A stretch of 64,000 nucleotides of DNA, taken from assembly GCF_947623445.1 (NCBI RefSeq), contig NC_135243.1, positions 8,434,501 through 8,498,500 on the forward strand, given 5' to 3'. Below the pieces are notes generated by a model that searched no databases, was not told where the DNA came from, and saw only the letters and a list, made by a program, of their open reading frames with translations. The DNA comes from Clavelina lepadiformis. Lineage: Eukaryota > Chordata > Ascidiacea > Aplousobranchia > Clavelinidae. The position numbers were made by a program, and so were the translations under genes. Below are positions 23,800 through 35,010 of the stretch, one piece after another. Positions within the stretch are counted from its first letter, which is position 1. Every line of letters starts with the position of its first letter.

Positions 23800-26700
23800 G
23801 TACATGATTCCAGACATAGCAATACCTTATTCCAGGACCTCAATTATGTAGAAGGCCAAAATGACAGTTTAAAACTTTTATGTAAAAATGTTTTCAATAT
23901 AATTCAGCTTCTCCAGTTTATATTTTCATTGTAAGTGTTTGTGAAATTGTAGTGTTAATCACAAAATAAAATAAAAAACTTCCTTGACCAGTCACCTTGT
24001 TACCAAATAATACCAGACATGCTACGAAATAAATTGCGATTGCAAAATATATGGCCCTCATTAAAGTATATATATATATTTTATTTAGAATTATACCTTA
24101 TTTAAATAACAAAGCCACAAGAAGTTAAGCGGATGGGCTTGGGCTTATAAAGCGGATTGTGTGTTTTTGTCAATCTAGAGCTTATAAATGACTGTACACA
24201 ATAGCCACACACAACAGGTAAGTTTGTTGTTGCATGCAACAACTTTGGCTGCATATTTGGTAAGTTTTCACTTTACCGTAGTATTTTAAATTCTGAATCT
24301 TTCACACACCGCAACAGTTATAGTACATCACAGTATGAGTAAGGACCCGATCAAGCTTGTGACACAACAGTTGCATGGGATACTGTAGTTAGTTTGCCGC
24401 GCATATTGAGGGTGTACAGAAACAATACGCTGCTTGGTTGCATTTAATGTATAGTCTACCGTAGTACACTACTGCAAAATCATCATCACCTATGTACTCA
24501 CGCTCAAATTATGCAAAATCTCTCCGAAAATGGGTTTATTAGACAAAGTTTTAAGCTTTAAAAGCAGTGCATTTTACTACAGGAAAAAATGGAGTAAATC
24601 GGGACCGTTCTGAATTGGGCCTAATAGGCGACTGGGCTTATAATTTTATAAAGCAGCGACTACTGTAGATGTCTACATTTATATAAACCGTACTCCAATA
24701 AGGGACATATGTAGTCCGAAACACGACACCTATGGGCATATAACATGTGCGTAGCTACTCTTGTGGTACTATTTACAGTAATTTGGTATACACTACAATT
24801 GCTAACACTTTTTAACAAAAGCTCTTCTTTTGATAAACATAGCAACCATATTTCTCAAAAATAGCCACTCAAAGATGGCAAGGAAAAATTGGATCACATC
24901 AATAATTCTTATTGTGCGTAAATTTACATTAAAAGGTATGTTTGCAAAATGAAAGATATTCTGTTTAAAACATATCAAATATATAAAAAAATCACATTAA
25001 ATTGCACAAAGTAAAGTTCACTTCTTCATATGAGCCGGCCGCTTGGACTACAATTGTAAACAGACCAACCAGTGAAAGTAAATAACAATCATTAATTTGA
25101 ACTCAATAATGTTACTAAGGATAAGCACAAGAACATTTTCGCAGAAAAAATCTACTCTCTTTTTAGCAAAAAAAAGAAGTGGTGGGCTCTGTAGCAGTGG
25201 CGAATCTAAAAAATTCTTGACGAGAGTGTTCCTGAGCTGATAGAATGTTGAGGATTTCCGAAACTAGGAACAAGTATAACGTCATGTAACCTTTCGCAGC
25301 CACATATGATTAGGAGGGATTTTCCGTGAGGATGATTATTCGGATTCGTACAAATTCAAATATCAAGGTCGACACTAACAAATCTCCAATCGATTCGTAT
25401 CAGCACAAATGATTAAATTTGATCACAAAGTCGCCAAATCTTGTTTCTAACATGACATAATTGCTAAAACTTAACTATGAAAAGGTGGTTTAAAAAGCAA
25501 AAATCCTTTTTAAAGTCAATAACCTCTAGTAAAAAATGTTAGCTTTCCTTTCGCTTTACCAGGAAAAATTTATCATCATTTCTCAACAAAGTCATTAAAT
25601 TTATAAGTAATATTGTATTCAGGTTTGCCGTTGTTGGTATTTGCGTTTGCCCAAATTTTCCACACAGGAGATATTCGGCTAATCTATTCAGGTTTAGGTT
25701 CATATCGGATGTAACAGTAACTTGAAGTAGGTTGCTAGAGTTAATTCCGGTGCACTTAATACGTAAAGAAGTAGCAAGTTAGTGCATATTGACTAAGACA
25801 CTTTTTCCTACTTATTGACAGTTTTGGTAACTTGCGTGATTTTGTGACGTCGTGAAAGTACCCACAGAGTAGTTTTTGATTCAATAGGCTGACATGCGTA
25901 TGAGGCTAACAAAAGATTGTATTTAATCGAAACCAGCATTAAAGTATCTTATATTTAAGTGAAAAGTTAGGCGATGTATTTATATTGGTCAAGCTCGACG
26001 CCTTTAGTGCTAGGCTGTAGCTGACACTAACCAGCCTGTACTCATGGCATAAACTTAGCCTATTTATTTGCTAAAACCAACGTGATGACGGACAGATCTG
26101 GAACGTCACACCGTTCATCTGGTTAACCGTTATATTCACTAAAGTCTCTCCACGAACTCTTTATTCTATATTTGAGATTTCTATGATATTTGATTTTCAT
26201 TACTGTCTTTCTGGCACAATCATAGCGCCCGTAAGTCAAGACGTGTTTCCAATAAAAATACTACTACTTAAAAATACTTTCTGCTGAAAGTTTTGTAGAA
26301 ATGACGGCGTTATTTGTTTGGAATGTAAAACAAGTTTTATTTAGTTTACCACTGACCAGGTTAGACTGTGCCTTTTTGGTCAAAAAATCGTGTAGGCTAA
26401 TTTCGTCAAATGTCACGCTGGCCCGCGACATTTGAATGTATTATGGCGATTGTAATAGTGAATTGTAATAATTTATATAATGGGCATTTTAATAAGCGAT
26501 TGTGTGTTCTCCAGCTGGATAAAATGTATTATTAAGAAAGCTGTACTTTCCTTGGTTAATCATGTCATTCAAACATTTATTTCCTAAAACCGACATATTT
26601 GTCCCAGTATATAAGTGTTTTTAAGTGGCGTCATATATTCGGAGTGTACGAATTTAGATGGAACTTGTGGTAAAGAATCTCAGTGACGTAGAATATGTTA

Positions 26701-28350
26701 GATTTTTAGTTATTACTATGAAATAGTTTTGTACACGTATCATGACATAAATAACAGTGTCTTTCCCTGATTGGCTGAGCTTGGTGATATAAAAACTGAG
26801 GCTTTGTTCAAAGCGAGCATTTTTCCTTTTTACCCCATCCTTCAATTCAAGTCATTAGCTCTATTCGAGTTTTGAAATGGATATGAAATCGCTTCTGATG
26901 TAATTACGACTACATTTGGAAATAAGAATTTGGACTTTATGAACGTTGGGCTGACTTAAAGAAACAATCATAGAAAGCAGAAACAACAGAATCAAAAATA
27001 GAATAGTCATAGAGTTGTAATGGAATGATTGGTTATTGTAGTTGAACTTGACTGTACCAGTCACTCCAATACAATCTTTGATTGTCTGAATGTTTATTGT
27101 CATCGATATAATGAGCCTCAAGGTCGTTGTTTGCTTAATCAATCCTAGACTCGATTGTTCAGCTAAAAGCTGATTGTCTTGTGAAGCCGACAAGCAGAGT
27201 TGTCTGACTTAACACTGAGCTTATCTTAGGTTGTACTGTTCAGTAGTTTGCACAAATTTGTTGATTGTATAAACTGGTTATATTGTTTCTTCGTTATACG
27301 ATTACAAATTGACAGAACATTGGCACATCAACAGCACTTCATTCAACAGTCAATGTAATAGCATTATGGCTTAGCTATATTCAACTGCATTAAATTGCTG
27401 ATTGCTGATTATTCCCAGACTTGCTAATTCGTACTGTCCTACGCTAACAAACTTATTTTCGACAAACTGTACGCGTACGAGAAAGGCAAAATATTACGTC
27501 ACAACAATGGTACAGGAAATGATTGCGGGTCGTGTTACTCTTTGCTAAAACGACGCATAAGTATTAGAATTGTAAATCTCACATAATCTGTATATTAGTT
27601 TTGGTTATAATCACAATATTATCACAGAGTTATAAAAGAAAGACTAAAGCCTTTGGGCCAACCTAATACAATAAACCTCGCAATCCCCATAGTATACTGG
27701 GAGCGAAATTTCTATTGTTTTGTTTCGTGGAGATCAGATCCCGAGATAAAAGCTGACACGTCTTATCTACAACAGACCGTCGACCACACGTTCCACAGTG
27801 TATTCTTGCAAATGCTGTCAGGTATCACATCACCAATTTTGAGTGTGATCCTATTCATTTTTTTGATACTAAGTTTTATTTGGAGCACTGTATTTACGAT
27901 TTGGTTCTATTGATTTTCCAATGCTTCGATCCATCATTCGGTCACGCATTAATCTTTTTACAAGTAAACCTCACGACCCTACCCCAGTTGATAAGCCTGA
28001 AAGTAATGCTAGTCATCAAACTCATGACTCTAGCAATGACCATACCAAGTAACTTTATCTTGATCTCTCCACTTCACTATGAATTATTCTATATGTAGGC
28101 TACATAGGCTACTTCATGCTGTATATCTTAACATTCATTTTGTTAGTATAAAATGCTAATTGTGTTCTTGTATTAATTGTGTTTCTTCATTATTACTCTT
28201 ATGTAAAATCAACATTGTGTTCATTCGCGATTTATGTATTTTTTGTGCTACAGTTGATATTCGTTATGCTAAGGTCACATTTCAAATCTTAGTTTGTGGT
28301 TAAGAATTCAACTTCGTTCTCCTTGCTCACTCAGTTGAATCCTGGGGAGT
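23800..28350. other. Intergenic, no convincing gene
   Basis: AT-rich DNA. The 110-aa minus-strand frame at 26861-27193 contains one hydrophobic stretch, and an 86-aa plus-strand frame at 27653-27913 ends hydrophobic. Neither has a recognisable domain or clear splice context. The left flank presumably holds the RBM12 promoter. Confidence 0.4.
25312..25725. mobile_element. Degenerate hAT-like element, inverted copy B of the 12.2-kb family
   Basis: The left end GGATTTTCCGTGAGGATGAT and following ATTCGGATTCGTAC correspond to the reverse complement of the right end of the element at 12183-12558. The right end, CTATTCAGGTTTAGGTTC, corresponds to its left end. No clear target duplication remains. 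Confidence 0.38.
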
Positions 28351-28603
28351 AATATATCTATAATATAATATATCTATAATATATATTTATAATTTATCTA
28401 TAATATAATAATATATCTATAATATAATATATCTATAATATAAATCTATAATATATCTATAGTAGGCTATATCTATAATATATATCTATAATATATCTAT
28501 AATATAATAATATATCTATAGTATATCTATAATATATATCTAAAATATAATATATCTATAATATATGTTTATAATATAATAATATATATATAATATGTAA
28601 TAT
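28351..28603. repeat. AT satellite of TATCTATAATATA-like units
   Basis: About 250 bases made almost only of TATCTATAATATA variants with some register shifts. It is followed by a short palindrome GGGAG-TATAAT-CTCCC at 28608-28623. Confidence 0.92.
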
Positions 28604-28623
28604 ATCCTTGGGAGTATAATCTC

Positions 28624-30098
28624 CCACGCTTACAGTAGTTTTTACATCATTGACGATCCTGTATTTATCATTACGCTTTGAGCTGTGTCTTGTTGTATGA
28701 AATTTTCCCCAAATCCTGGCTCCTGTATAGGCTATTTTTGTACTTCACATCAGTGCAATAAGCTTGCAGTTTGATCGTCAGCCATGCTACTGTACGGTAT
28801 TATATCTAAAGTTAGCTCTAGCAGTGTAGTTAGTCTATGCGCGATGAATTATTTCCAGATACCCTTTCTCTGCAGTTTTATGTCATATTTATAGGTCATA
28901 TGTTGTAGTGTATTTGGTATAAATGTCCCACTTGAACCATCTTGCTTAATTTCAGTATCAGGCTTCTCAGGTTCCGGTATATTTTTTCTCATTATTCTCA
29001 GCAAAATTGTACCAAATATATCGACGTATTGCTATGACCATCTTCCGATGCGCGTGAGAAATGCTTGCTGATTATTTATTGCTGTAATACGTGTATATAT
29101 ACTTGTACATATTGTCAGTATATTCATTCATTCTAATTCTTCTACGATAAATTTCTGTGTTCATCCACCAACAGTTTACCTACTTACAGTGCAATCAAGT
29201 CTGTAGTTATCAAGACTTCTGTAAGCAATACTTATCAATAAAACCATTGAAACAAAAGTACAAGAGTGGTATTAAAATCTGTCAGGCATCTTATCATAAG
29301 ACGCATTCAGGTCTCAATTGAAAGTTGACGATGAAATTTCAATATCCCTGGAATTGATCTGCTATTTCTACATCAGTAGATGAACCTGGCTGTGAAAAGA
29401 TATTAACGACTGGAGAATCGAGACTCATTAAATAGCCAGTTCATTTACTAGCCATACTCATAACCATTGTAATGGTTGGATTATCTGGACAATCGTAACC
29501 AGCAAACCAAGTTCATCACATAATGATTATAAAAATACGCTGTACTCAAGCTATAGCAAGCTGAAAAATCGTAATCTGCTTTAACATGTGTAATAAACGA
29601 GCCAGGTTCAAACTGCAAAGTACAACTTTTTACATCATAGTCTTCAGTTTGTACCTTATTGTCGTTCGCCACAAAACAAAAACAAAACATTTTAATGTGT
29701 AATTGTGCAATGAATTGCCTGAACCGCTGTAAATATTTTCTCTGAAAGTATGGTCACGGAACTATTTGAGCATATAACACAATATCAAAAGTTATCAACT
29801 ACCAAAGCGAGAAAAATGACCTTTTTTACTTTTACACTTTGCACACTTTTACAGCAAAGTAGAGTTTTTCTGAAATCATGGGAAAAGCATAAAGCCCAGC
29901 AAGAAACTTTGCTATAGGCTACAATAGAATTTGTGACAGAAAATTGTTTATTGGTATCAGCAAAGATAGTCGATCAGATTTGCATTTTTCTTGTTTGACG
30001 TTTATAAAGTTAAAGTTCATGCTTATTTTCAAGCTATTAACAAGTGTACCAGCAGGTTTAACAAAATTCCTCAGTCATAAGTGTAGTGTTATCTCTAT
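28624..30098. other. Intergenic, nothing recognised
   Basis: AT-rich sequence without homology I recognise, without long open frames and without identifiable transposon ends. Confidence 0.4.
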
Positions 30099-30106
30099 GC
30101 TGCATG

Positions 30107-30558
30107 CAGAGGTGGGCAGTCGGTACTTTGAAAGTACCGTCGGTAACGGTACAAGTAGTTGGAAAAAATGTACTGACGGTTCCGGTATTCGGTACTATTT
30201 TAAAGTAGTCCTACTTTGTCAGTACTCGGTATTTTTGTGCAAAAGATGCTGTTGCAAATGCAATGTTTTTCGCTGTTATACCTCCAGTAAAGGTTATCCC
30301 AGGTCAAAACATATGTGACCTTAATCGCTTGCAATTTTGCTTCAAATTTCTAGATTTAAAAAGATGAACAGAAGCTAACATTGGTATTAAGGATTAATTA
30401 ACATGTATTTTTGAAAACATACTTCTTAAAATTTTGAAATAATCATGTAAAAAGTACCGAGTACCGGGACCGACAGAAATTTCTTGAAAAAAGTTGTTCG
30501 GTGCAGAGATTCTGTACAATAATTCGGTACTCTAGTACCGAGATACTACCTACCTATG
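30107..30558. mobile_element. hAT-like MITE rich in GGTACT/AGTACC palindromes
   Basis: Inverted ends CAGAGGTGGGCAGTCGGTAC and (right, reverse complemented) CATAGGTAGGTAGTATCTCG, each followed by repeated GGTACT and AGTACC words. Flanks GCTGCATG and GTTGTATC agree at 5 of 8 positions, and two of the three differences are C-to-T transitions. A truncated, inverted relative lies at 54765-55067. Confidence 0.58.
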
Positions 30559-30566
30559 GTTGTATC

Positions 30567-31619
30567 GTTATAGCTATATTTGATGCCCATACAGCAAATG
30601 ACATGGGTCCTTTTAAAATCCATCCAGGATCATTATCATTGTTATGCTTTATTCACTTGTGTTTGCCACAGTTTATTTTTTACGATAACCTGATCACGTT
30701 ATGGAAAGGATTACACAATTTGTACCAGTTTCTTGTTGATGACGCTTGGATCCTTTCGGCTTTTATTTGACGTAAACTTTTCTACATTTTTAAACATTGA
30801 TTATGAAATTCAGGTACAAATCGGCTGGCCGATATCGACGTCCACTAGATGACAGCAAGAGTCAGTACAGTGCCTTTGATTTTGTGCTCGCATCGGAAAG
30901 CGATAGATTCACAGCTCAAAAATGTAAAAACAGAGAAAACTTTTAAAACTTTTAGGCACTTCAACTTCTTAAAAGGCTAAAACAAATCCATTTAAATACT
31001 GAAATATATTCGAATATAAGTTGGACGAGCTTTTTCATCGTCCAACTTATCTATAGCGGCTTGGGTGGCTATTTCTAATAACATTGAACCATTTCTTGCA
31101 ATGCGTTTTCCAACTGGTTGACATTACATCCTTGACATGCTTTAGTACATTCTAACTGCACCAACAATAGAGTCAGATAGTTCAACAGGTAAATTAAGTA
31201 AAGATACCGTCATAAGTCAAATCACCTTTTCACATCTACAAAGCCGTTGCCAGGCCAGTGTAAACATTTTTCAGGCAAATAAGTACGTTTCTGGTTAAGG
31301 ATGTAGTTAAAATTACTTTAGCACTAAAAATACTTTGTACAGAATACCAAAAAAAATTATGGATATCTTCATTTGCAAATAGCTACGACTTGAATCTGTC
31401 TGAAAATGGAATATAGAGAAGCATATCAGATTTGGGCTTACAACAATAGACTACTGATTCGGTTTGGGCATACAACGAAAAAAAGTTAATTATTTTTAAA
31501 ATGCAGTAAATTAAATCGTTGTAAAATATTTTCAAATTTTTTTATTGATGTATGGTTACCGCCGATCAATGGCAGAAAATAACCTTGTCGAAAACCTCTA
31601 TAAGACTGAGCAAATGGTA
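30567..31619. other. Intergenic, nothing recognised
   Basis: AT-rich, no gene or clear element ends between the GGTACT MITE and the long inverted-repeat element. Confidence 0.35.
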
Positions 31620-34600
31620 TTAATGCTTGTGGTTGTTTATTTGGGCTTAAAATTCTTGTGCACTGTTTACGTGTGGCACGTGCTACATTCAAAGATTGAA
31701 ATAGCACGTGCATGGTGAACAAACTTTGTTGAAAGGTTATTCTCGGTAGGTGACCGATAGTAACGCTTAAGATAACAAGTAACCGTTGAGTTCCGATAAA
31801 TCGTTCTTTGTTAATGTTGGGAAAGTATTTCGTGTTATTGCAGTCCAAGCGGGTTGTACCAGGGACAAAAACAGAGTACTGAAATCAGTTAATAATTTAT
31901 TCACTAACCAATCGTAGGAAAATGACTGCACGTTATTTTCTGGAATTGGGTTCACTATAGGTTGTCGTTCTAAAGTTAACTTTTGTGTCCTACCTTTACG
32001 AAAAGAGTTTGAATAACACTGTGCTGCGTTTGAAAATTTTTTTTCATAGGTCAAAGATGTTTTAACTGTTTCTGAATCGATTTTTTGCGCTGAACTCAAA
32101 AATGCAACCAGTTTTTTTCAATCAGGTCAAGTTTTTTTTCTATCACATATTTAATTATGCTAGCTTTGGTCATTATTGTGCACAAAGAAACTAATTTCTG
32201 GGGTAGCTTAATTGGTCATGCATGTTGTCAATTTTCGCAAGATGGTATTTTTATTTGAATGTAAGGTTTTTGCAATGACAGCCATTTTAAATACTAAAAA
32301 AATATAATGACACAGTTGAAATAAAGGCACTTACAACTAACCAAGAAAGCTTCCTAACACATAATTTTGTTCAACGGCGCTCAACTTAAAAGTAGAAGTT
32401 AATATGTTACACTATAGACACGTAAACACTTCACATCACAAATGTGTTTTAAATGTGAAATACTTGCCAACATCAATGTGTGAAATAAAAATGAAGTGTT
32501 CGAAATAGCTTAACACAGAAAGCGTTGTGCGGCACATGATGATATTACGACGTTAAATGCAATAACAATATAAATACAAATGATTTATGCTGACAAAAAG
32601 TGTCGCTTCAAAGATTTTCTTCTATGTGTGGTATTGGGAAGATCTCTTTTTAAGCACCAACAGTAATCTGCAAGCATGTTTACATCCCAGTATCCTTGGT
32701 ACCTTTCTTCCATATGGCGAAGGTCTTGGTGGAATCTCTCTCCCTGTTCTTCGCTGTAGTCACCACAGTTGTCAGGAAAGTAATCTAAATGCGAACTCAG
32801 AAAGTGCATTTTTACAGACATCCGGGCTCCAAGGGATTGAAAACTTTCAAGCAGCTCTTTAACCTGTGCTTCATAATCAGGGCTTCTATGCTTTCCAAGG
32901 AAGTTTGAAATTACTGCTCGAAATCCTGTCCATGCTCTTTTTTCTACTGCACTCATGTGTGCATCAAAACCTTCGTCTTTCATCAGCTCACGGATCTGTG
33001 GCCCATCAAAGACTCCTGCTCGTAGCTTCGCTTCAGAGATACGGGGAAATTTCATTTGTAAGAACTTGAAGGTTGGGCCATCCTTATCAAGTGCTTTGGT
33101 ATAGTTTTTCATGAGACCAAGTTTAATGTGGAGAGGTGGCAAAAGAATATTTTGTGGATCAACTAAGTAAGCAAATTTGACATTTTTAAAACCAGGTGTA
33201 AAACTTGTTCTGGGTGGCCAGCTAATTTGTGTGTAGTGGCGATCATCAGCCCTCGAGTCCCACAGACACAAAAAACATGGATGTTTAGTGTAACCGGCCT
33301 GTAACCCAAGAAGTATTGAAATCATTTTTAAGTCTCCACATATTTTCCATTTGTGTTGGCTATACTGAAGAGATTTCAAAAGGAATTTCATGTCTTCATA
33401 GCATTCAGTGAGCTTCACTGAATGTCCAACAGGAACAGAACCAATCTTATTGCCATTGTGTAGTAATACTACCTTCAAACTCTTTACAGATGAGTCCAAA
33501 AACAATCGCCATTCTGCCGAACTGTAGACTATGCCCAAAGCTAATATTAATCCTGAAACATCTTGACAGTATACTAGGGAATGGTCTTCGTCATAATTGA
33601 AATATTTTCTAAACTCTTTATCTCTATACCGATACCAGAAATATGTGGTGCATGGAGCTAGCAAGTTGTTCTCACGTAGTCGTGATCCTAGGAGCTGAGC
33701 GGATTCTTTGGTGAGATTTAAATCTCGTGTTAGGTCATTCAGCTCAGGCTGTGTAAGAGGCTTCGGTTGGCTTGTACTTTGCTCTGCATCCCATGTGTCT
33801 TGTTCACTTGCTTTGCTCTCTGCAGATGAAGAACACTCCATTTCACTTATTTCTCCAGGTGGTTCTGGAACAGGAATACCAGGGCCGTGTGGTACTGGTT
33901 TCATGGCTGAAGAAACATCAGGGTACTTCACATGTTGTTTGTTCTTCCGGTTTATTCCTAAAATGAAAAAGAACACTTTTATTCTTAAATCAAGCAATTA
34001 ATGAAAATGCCTCCATACAGTGCAAGTATCAGCATACCTTGTAAGTTGGTCATGCAAAAATAACAATCAGTGACATGGTCTTTTCCTTCTCTCCATACCA
34101 TAGGAATACCAAAAGGAAGGCTCTTTATTTTCTTTAGGCTCCATAATCTCAAGTTTTCAACGCAGGCTTTACAACATATGTGCGGAGCAAATGCCTTGTC
34201 CTGATCGCCTAGTTTTACTCCAAAATACGCATAATATGCTTTCTTAACAAACTGCGTAATTTTTGCTTGGCGACTGCGCAGGGTGACCTTGCCACATATG
34301 TAACAGAACCTGTCTGGATCGTTTTTGCACTTTCTCATTGTACAGTACTGTAAAAACAAATCATCTAAACTGCACACTAAACTAGCCTGTAAAAACAAGT
34401 TCAGAAGTTTAACTTTTCAAGCACCAGGTGCATTCGTTATGTTCTTCTCATTGTGATGTCACTCAAGTTTCATCAAAACTTAATTCAAAAGCTAAATCAT
34501 TTTTATGACACCACAAATCTCAATCGCAAACGCTGAAAGCTGAAGTTGTCAAAAATTTCAAATGCAATTTGCAAAAAAACTAGACCTGATTGAAGAAAAC

Positions 34601-35010
34601 GGATAACAGTTTTGGATTCAGCATCAAAAAGTACACTAAGAACCGTCAATACTTTAGTAACCTAAAAATTAACGCAGCACAGTGTAATGCTTTTTTACAC
34701 AACACCCCCACAAGTTTTAATGGGTTGCTATATTTATGCAAAAACCTGTCCTTCCAAAATACGGTTCCGGTCGGCAATCGGGCCAGCCAGTAGTCTATAC
34801 CATTTATTGGAAGATGCATTAAGTGCTTTGTAACCGGCTACACTTTAGACAGGCATGATGTTTGTTAGATACCAAAATGCTATTACAAATTGCCTACTTT
34901 GTGTGTCAAGTCGTTTGAGTGCATGTTTGAACAACATATTCTGCACTTTTGTTTGCAAACTCAGAATGATCCGCATTCGCACGCAAACTCGGTCATTGCA
35001 CTAAATCGGA
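31620..35010. mobile_element. DNA-transposon-like element with long diverged inverted repeats
   Basis: About 31620-32150 and 34540-35010 are inverted copies of one another. Anchors: TTCAATCAGGTCAAGTTTTT near 32120 against TTCAATCAGGTCTAGTTTTT in the reverse complement near 34580, and ACACTGTGCTGCGTT near 32025 against the same word in the reverse complement near 34680. Colinear similarity with many indels continues outward for about 450 bases. Exact ends and a target duplication could not be fixed. The repeats enclose the two-exon gene at 32585-34338. The arms look clearly diverged while the gene is intact. Confidence 0.6.
32585..34338 (-). CDS. Transposase-like protein of an uncharacterised metazoan repeat family, two exons
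   Basis: Exons 34338-34038 and 33957-32585 join in phase (donor AAG/gtatgc, acceptor ttttag/GA) to a 557-aa protein. The first exon is Cys-rich: CKNDPDRFCYICGKV, then CCKACVENLRLW and CYFC, resembling a ZAD-like or other treble-clef DNA-binding finger. The second has the link KHVKYPDVSSA-like region, a Pro-rich segment (PHGPGIPVPEPP), GDLK, CFLCLWDSRADDRHY, PPLHIKLGLMKNY and EEQGERFHQD. I remember this combination as a highly repeated uncharacterised family in cnidarians, arthropods and tunicates. Asp in GDLK, the CxxC insert and Glu in EEQGERF suggest an RNase-H-fold DDE nuclease, but I could not assign a superfamily. The ATG at 34338 was chosen because a splice acceptor (tttttacag) lies just upstream. 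No stop or frameshift interrupts it. It sits between the long inverted repeats. Confidence 0.75.

Noticed and set aside
24120..24660. Similar GGGCTTATAAAGC words near 24140 and 24630, considered as transposon ends
   Set aside because: They are too short, partly in direct orientation, and no target duplication was found.
26861..27193. 110-aa minus-strand frame with one hydrophobic stretch
   Set aside because: No recognisable domain, low-complexity AT-driven composition and no splice or promoter context. Not supported as a gene.
27653..28098. Two overlapping plus-strand frames with hydrophobic ends
   Set aside because: Composition-driven hydrophobicity in AT-rich DNA; no homology recognised.
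31486..32099. Two overlapping minus-strand frames of 120 and 110 aa
   Set aside because: They lie in the left inverted-repeat arm and are not preserved as coding sequence in the right arm, so they are probably chance frames in a repeat.
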